Source: Prorocentrum cordatum
Lineage: Eukaryota > Sar > Dinophyceae > Prorocentrales > Prorocentraceae
Assembly (NCBI GenBank): GCA_963575745.1
Contig: CAUYUJ010019896.1
Coordinates: 87,501-151,500 of the forward strand
Length of the DNA stretch: 64,000 bases
Direction: 5' to 3'
Shown here: positions 59,656 through 64,000 of the stretch, one piece after another
How positions within the stretch are numbered: position 1 is the first letter of the stretch
Layout: each line of letters begins with the position of its first letter
Translations under genes and position numbers: made by a program
Notes under the pieces: model-generated
Told to the model about the DNA's origin: nothing
The model's database searches: none
What the model saw: the letters and a program-made list of their open reading frames with translations, nothing else

Positions 59656-59814
59656 GAAGACGCCCACGTCGAATCGACGCCGCCCCGTGCCTCTTGGAAT
59701 GGCCCGTGTGGCCGACTGTTGTGGCAAGAGCTCTGCCAAACCATCGGACCATGTGTTCCCCGAACCGTTGTGGAAACCATTCGGGGAACACTTGGGGAGG
59801 ATTGCGGGGAAGAT

Positions 59815-60010
59815 CAGGATGAGGAGGAGAAGGAGGAGGAGGAGGAGGATGAAGAGGAGGAGGAGGAGGAGGAGGACGAGGAGGAGGAGGAGGAGGAGGA
59901 GGAGGAGGAGGAGGAGGAGGAGGAGGAGGGGGAGAAGGCGGAGGCGGAGGCGGAGGCGGAGGCGGAGGCGGCGTCGTCGTCGTCGTCGGCGGAGGAGGAG
60001 GATGAGGAGG
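59815..60010. repeat. GGA/GGC/GTC triplet tract
   Basis: GGA to about 59935, GCGGAG to 59970, GTC to 59990, GGA again. By-product frames only. Confidence 0.94.
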
Positions 60011-60860
60011 AGGCCGTGGTCATCCGCATAAGGGGGTCAACGTCAACACCTGCGAAGGAGCTGTGCGTGCAACTGGCACGATCCCTTGCGATTAGATAAT
60101 GCTACAGACTTCTCATGGGGCAGGCAGAGGGCATACCCTACGCCCAAGGGGGCGAGCTCAGAGGTGGTACCGTAAGAGAGGCTCGCTGAATCAGACGAGC
60201 CCAAAAGAGGGAGGGAGAGCATGGCCCGCTGGATGGGCCACCCCCTAGCGCACCAGCAGGCGACTCAGGGGCCGGGGCGAGGTGGCGCTCGCGGCAGGGA
60301 GAAGGCGACGCTCGGGGAAGGCGGAGGGCGGGGCGGGGCGCGGGCGGCGAACGCACGCGACGGCACTTGCAAGCGGCGCGAAGATTAGCAATTGAATGTT
60401 GCCTTTCTCGATGCCGGACGCCTGGCTCAGTGTTGGCTCAAGTTGTAGACGCCGAAGACTCAGTCGTCGTCGATTCCTCTCGCGCGCCCAAACTTCTCTC
60501 CTGCAATTGTGCCTTTCGCAATTCTCTCCCAATCGCCGTCTTCGCGTTTTGCGAAGCGCTGGCTCGAGACCCCAGGGGCGTCGCCGCGGGCTGCCCCGCG
60601 GATAGCGGACGTCGGCGAGGGCGCCGCCGGACTCTTCGCGGCTTCGCTGGCGGCCGAGGTGGGCAAGTGCCATGGCGCGCTCCGTCGCCGGGCGGCCAGC
60701 GGCGATGGGGACGTCGTCGAACAGACGTGCAAGCTGGGCCCTATTCGATCCCTCAAGCGCAGGGCGCAGCTGGTCGAACACATGATGTGCCGCGCGGCCC
60801 CCTTCTTCGCGGCGGCGGCGCGCGGCCGCCGCGCCGAGACTTAGCCGCGAAGGGTCTTTC
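60011..60860. other. Possible coding, undecided
   Basis: Both strands hold open frames of 110-205 codons over 60245-60860. The plus frame from 60509 includes FAKRWLETPGASPRAAPRIA and LKRRAQLVEHMMCRAAPFFA; the minus frame is Arg-rich. No family recognised; GC-rich DNA gives such frames by chance. Confidence 0.3.
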
Positions 60861-61019
60861 ATGATGCGCCCCCCCCCCCGAAGCTCTCGGCGGGGAATGG
60901 AAACTCGTCCCTCCTATTCATCCTTCCCTCTGTCCTCCTTCCCATTCCTCTCCTCCCCCCCCCCCCTCCCCCTCCTCCTCCTCCCCTCCTCCTCCTCCTC
61001 CTCCTCCTCCTCCTCCTGC

Positions 61020-61935
61020 TCCTGCTCCTCCACAATTATTCAATATGAATACAACTCTCCCTCTTCCCCTGATGACGGAATGGGAGTAGCCGACCCCCCC
61101 CGCGTATTGTTTTTTACACAGGTTTCTCTGGAGTTGGGTTTTCGCTTGAATTTTTTTGAACGTGCTGCTCTCGCTGAGGCGCCGGCTTGATTTTCGGGCC
61201 CCGCTCGTTCCGAAGCTGCGCGCCCGAGCCGGCGCCTGGGCCGGCGTTCGGGCCGCCGGGTCCAGAGCCGGTTCCGGCCGCCCCCAGAAAATGGAGTTCC
61301 GAGGCGGCGCCGAAAAAAGGCCATTCCAATACAAATTTTTCTTGTGAAAATGCTCAATTTCTGCTTCCGGCGCGCCTCCCGGGCCGATTCCGACGCCCGG
61401 GCCGGCGCCCGAGCCGGCGCCCGGGCCGGACGCCCGAGCCGGCGCCCGGGCCGGCGCCCGGGCCGGGTCCAGAGCCGGTTCCGGCCGGCGCCGGAAAATC
61501 GAGTTCCGAGGCGGCGCCGAAAAAAGGCCATTCCAATACACGTTTTTCTTCGGAACGTGCTGAATTTCTGCTTCTGGCGCCCGGGAAGCGTCGTGGGCCG
61601 ATTCTGGCGTGCTTCCGCTCTTTCTGAATCGTGCTCCCGCTGCAGCGCTGGCCTCATTTCCGCGCTTCCGCTCGTTTCGACTCGTGCTCCCGCTGCAACG
61701 CTGGCGTCATTTCCCGTGCCATGCCGCGGCATGCAATGCAATGCTAGGTTGATACTACGCTTCGCGGTGCTCGTCTACGCCATGCCATGCCGTACTCTAC
61801 AATGCATCGCGTACCCTTTCCGGATCATTGCCCTGCTCGACATCCGACTGTGCGAGTAGAGAGGGGATCTGCGCCATGGTAGGGGATGGGAGGGAGGGGT
61901 AACATGTCAGATATTACGCGAGCGCACCTAGCTTG
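61020..61935 (+). repeat. Dispersed repeat family H, copy 2 (plus orientation)
   Basis: Inverse of 25040-25760: CTCTCCCTCTTCCCCTGATG, AGTTGGGTTTTCGCTTG, CGTGCTCCCGCTGCAGCGCT, CATGCCATGCCGTACTCTAC, GGGATGGGAGGGAGGGG. Relative to copy 1 it carries an extra section of GCCCGG repeats (61180-61580). Confidence 0.82.
61180..61580. repeat. GCCCGAGCCGGC minisatellite with 207-bp duplication
   Basis: 12-bp GCCCGAGCCGGC/GCCCGGGCCGGC units alternate with a block containing GTTCCGAGGCGGCGCCGAAA at 61296 and again at 61503. Confidence 0.85.
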
Positions 61936-62329
61936 TCCCCCCCCCTCCTCTTCCTCCTCCTCCTCCTCCTCCTCGACCCGATCCCACGCGAAGTCAAGCT
62001 CCGCGCCGCGTACCACTTCCGCTCCGCCTCCTCCCCCCTTCCCGTTTTGGGCTCCGTTTCGTAGATTCGAGGAGGGGGGGGCGACGACGAGGACGACGAC
62101 GACGGGGGACGACGACGGCGACGAGGGCGATTCTTGTTCGTTTCTCCTCCATGCTCTCGCTCGCCGCGCCATGGGTTGCAGATTCGCCGCAATGTCTGGA
62201 GTCCTCGACTTGCTCGTGGCGAAAAATATCACAGCGATAGTTATTCTGGATCGTACAGGCGACATGGGTACTCCAGGTGGTAGTCCTGGCCAACCAGTCC
62301 TCTTCCTCCTCAGAAGCCATGCCGCTGTG

Positions 62330-62625
62330 CTTGGGTTGCGTGGTCAGAAGCCTCGCTGATGTACCTGGGTTGTGGGCTAGTAACATCACCGCCGTGCCTG
62401 GATTGCGGGTCCAAAGCCTCGCCGACGTGCCTGGGCTGTGGCTGAAAGATGGCAGCCGTGCGCGGGTTGTGAGTCAGACGCCTCGCCGCCGTTATGCGTA
62501 GTGTGTTGCAGACTGCACCGCCGTGCCTGGGTCGCGGTTGAAGCCCCCGCCGGTGTGCCTGGGTTGGGGGTCGCAAGCCTCAGCGCCTTGCCTGGTTTCC
62601 GGGCCACAAGCCTTCCCCAGATCTC
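62330..62625. repeat. GTGCCTGGGTTG.GGGTC minisatellite
   Basis: Loose units of about 28-34 bp with CGCCGNCGTGCCTGGGTTG and AGCCTCGCC, about nine copies; two more near 62705-62755. Confidence 0.8.
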
Positions 62626-62749
62626 GGCGCTGCGAAAAAAAACGATTGTTGGGTTTCCTTAAGTTTCGGCTTCCGTGGACTTTCGGAGGGACCCAGGATC
62701 TTGGCTGTGAGTCAACAGCTTCGCCGCCGTGCTTGGGTTGCGGGGTCAG

Positions 62750-63355
62750 AAGCCTCTTCGTCTTCGTTGTCTTCGTTGTCTTTGTCGTCTTCGTCGTTGT
62801 CTTCGTCGTCGTCGTCGGCGTCGTCGTCGTCTTCGTCGTCGTCCTCGCCGACGCGGGGGATTATTTTCCCAGTGTTGTCGGCCGTGCTGGAAATTGTTGG
62901 GCGTTTATCTTTCCTGGTTGAGAATGCCCCCCAAGCTACTTTGCACGCGGGAGGAATTTGGGGCACGTTCGTGAAAAAGGTTAGCAATAGACGTCGATGC
63001 ACACTCAATCGGCTCCTCGAGTCGTGTTCGTTGTCGTCGTCGTCCTCGTCGTCTTCGTCGTCGTCCTCGTCGCCGCCGTCGTCGTCGTCTTCGTGGTCGT
63101 ATTCGCCGCGGCGGGTGTATTAGTTTTCCACTATTGTCGGCCGTGCTGGATATTGTTGGGCGGTTATTTTCCCAATTGAGAATGCCTTCTGGGCTACTTA
63201 CTCTGCGCGCGGGAGGAATTTCGAACATTTTCGTAAAATGGCTTGCAGTGGAAACCGACGCACATCCTATCGACTCCTCTAGTCGTTTTCGTCGTCGTCG
63301 TCGTCGTCTTCGTCTTCGTTGTCTTCGTGGTCGTCGCCGTCTTCGCCGCCGATGC
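62750..63355. repeat. 259-bp tandem duplication with GTC/TTC tracts
   Basis: TTGTCGGCCGTGCTGGA at 62875 and 63134. Each copy runs on through GAGAATGCC, GCGCGGGAGGAATTT-like and CTCGAGTCG-like segments, and each is bordered by a GTC/TTC tract (62755-62860, 63025-63115, 63285-63355). Confidence 0.87.
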
Positions 63356-63566
63356 ATGTTCGCACGCGTGCAGCAACTGCAAGGGCGGCGTGTAGGGGGG
63401 GAGGAAGGGGGGGGGAGGATGAGGCCGCCTGGTCTTGAACGTGGAGATTTTTGATGATTTCCCTTGCTTCTTAAGCCTCCGCCGCCGAAGATAATTCATT
63501 TTTCATTTTTGTTGGGGTCCCAATCCGTCAATGGGCTCGCGGAACAATTAAACGATTTTCCCATTA

Positions 63567-63998
63567 TTGCCCGGGGGTTTATTGAAGACCCTTCTCCATT
63601 ACCCGCAGCTCAACGTCGCGAAAGCTTGGGGCCGCCATCGTTTTGCCCAGAGCGCGCGCGGGCCAAGCGGCACCACCGATGATCTCCTCGAGAAGAGCGC
63701 CTCCATGAATCGGGGATGGAGCCGAGGTTTCCCGCCCGCTGAGCTGGAGAACAGTGGCGGCGGCCAAGTCCCCGTCGTCATGGTTCTTGCGCGTTCTGGT
63801 CCTGACTGCTGGTTGAATTGCATGGCAGCCGACGCAATCCGTGCGAAGGAAAAGGTCTACTACTCCCGCGACTTTGAAGACTGTGTCATTGGCCTGGCGC
63901 TTCGACGCAGGGGCCGCGTCGGCGCCGTGGTGGGCGACGCGTTTCCCAGGTGGGCCGAGGGCGCAGAGTCTGCGCCGCAAGTGTTTGCCGCGATGTAG
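63567..63998 (+). other. Open frame at the window edge, undecided
   Basis: 143 codons ending TAG at 63996-63998. From SGPDCWLNCMAADAIRAKEK onward the text looks protein-like, but the opposite strand is open as well and no family is recognised. May be an exon of a gene continuing beyond the window. Confidence 0.3.
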
Positions 63999-64000
63999 GC

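Overview
The window reads as nuclear DNA of a eukaryote, most likely a dinoflagellate; the genus cannot be fixed from this sequence. The support is: GC-rich DNA that is mostly repeats; very few genes, each short and split; introns that begin GT (one candidate GA) and end AG, usually with G after the cut (AG|G); LINE remnants with the long GC-rich C-terminal region that follows the reverse transcriptase in dinoflagellates; and a protein with an FGR.PK repeat plus a zinc-finger-like tail that resembles proteins I associate with dinoflagellates. I found no convincing prokaryotic operon, tRNA, rRNA or CRISPR, and no clear copy of the dinoflagellate spliced leader.

Layout. 1-2.2 kb: minisatellite arrays, then a 101-bp satellite. 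2.3-16.6 kb (minus strand): one large decayed Helitron whose protein ran OTU protease, zinc/DUF6570-like region, Helitron N region, HUH Rep, PIF1-type helicase, C-terminal zinc region. It is interrupted four times, at or next to 4- to 6-bp direct repeats, by segments made largely of local minisatellites, and by one 206-bp element with inverted ends. Three of the four interruptions offer usable splice sites. 16.7-19.3 kb: minisatellite array, a decayed second copy of the OTU exon, and a fold-back element carrying the same array in inverse orientation. 19.9-21.3 kb: an unrecognised plus-strand exon. 21.3-26.4 kb: arrays and dispersed repeats.

28.2-32.6 kb is a 4.4-kb CACACG/CACGCG tract, almost wholly alternating purine-pyrimidine. 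33.1-35.4 kb is a continuous trinucleotide tract that changes from GAT to GGA to an AT-rich TAA/TAC mixture. 36.3-39.4 kb is the best host gene: a two-exon papain/C39-like cysteine-protease-fold protein whose 2.1-kb intron contains a non-autonomous Helitron. 40.5-43.4 kb holds a decayed gag-like fragment and a decayed LINE reverse transcriptase. 44.7-46.15 kb is a TATATG/TATGTG tract, followed by the second non-autonomous Helitron, which ends in a hairpin and CTAG.

47.2-64 kb has purine triplet tracts, five repeat families present as pairs within the window, a decayed FGR.PK-repeat/zinc-finger gene (49.1-50.1 kb) and a two-exon ankyrin gene (57.1-58.15 kb). Both of these genes lie between two copies of a dispersed repeat. 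No pathway links the genes. What ties the window together is the repeats: the same minisatellites occur between genes, inside Helitron interruptions and downstream of host-exon splice donors, so intron growth and transposon decay here seem to draw on one sequence pool.
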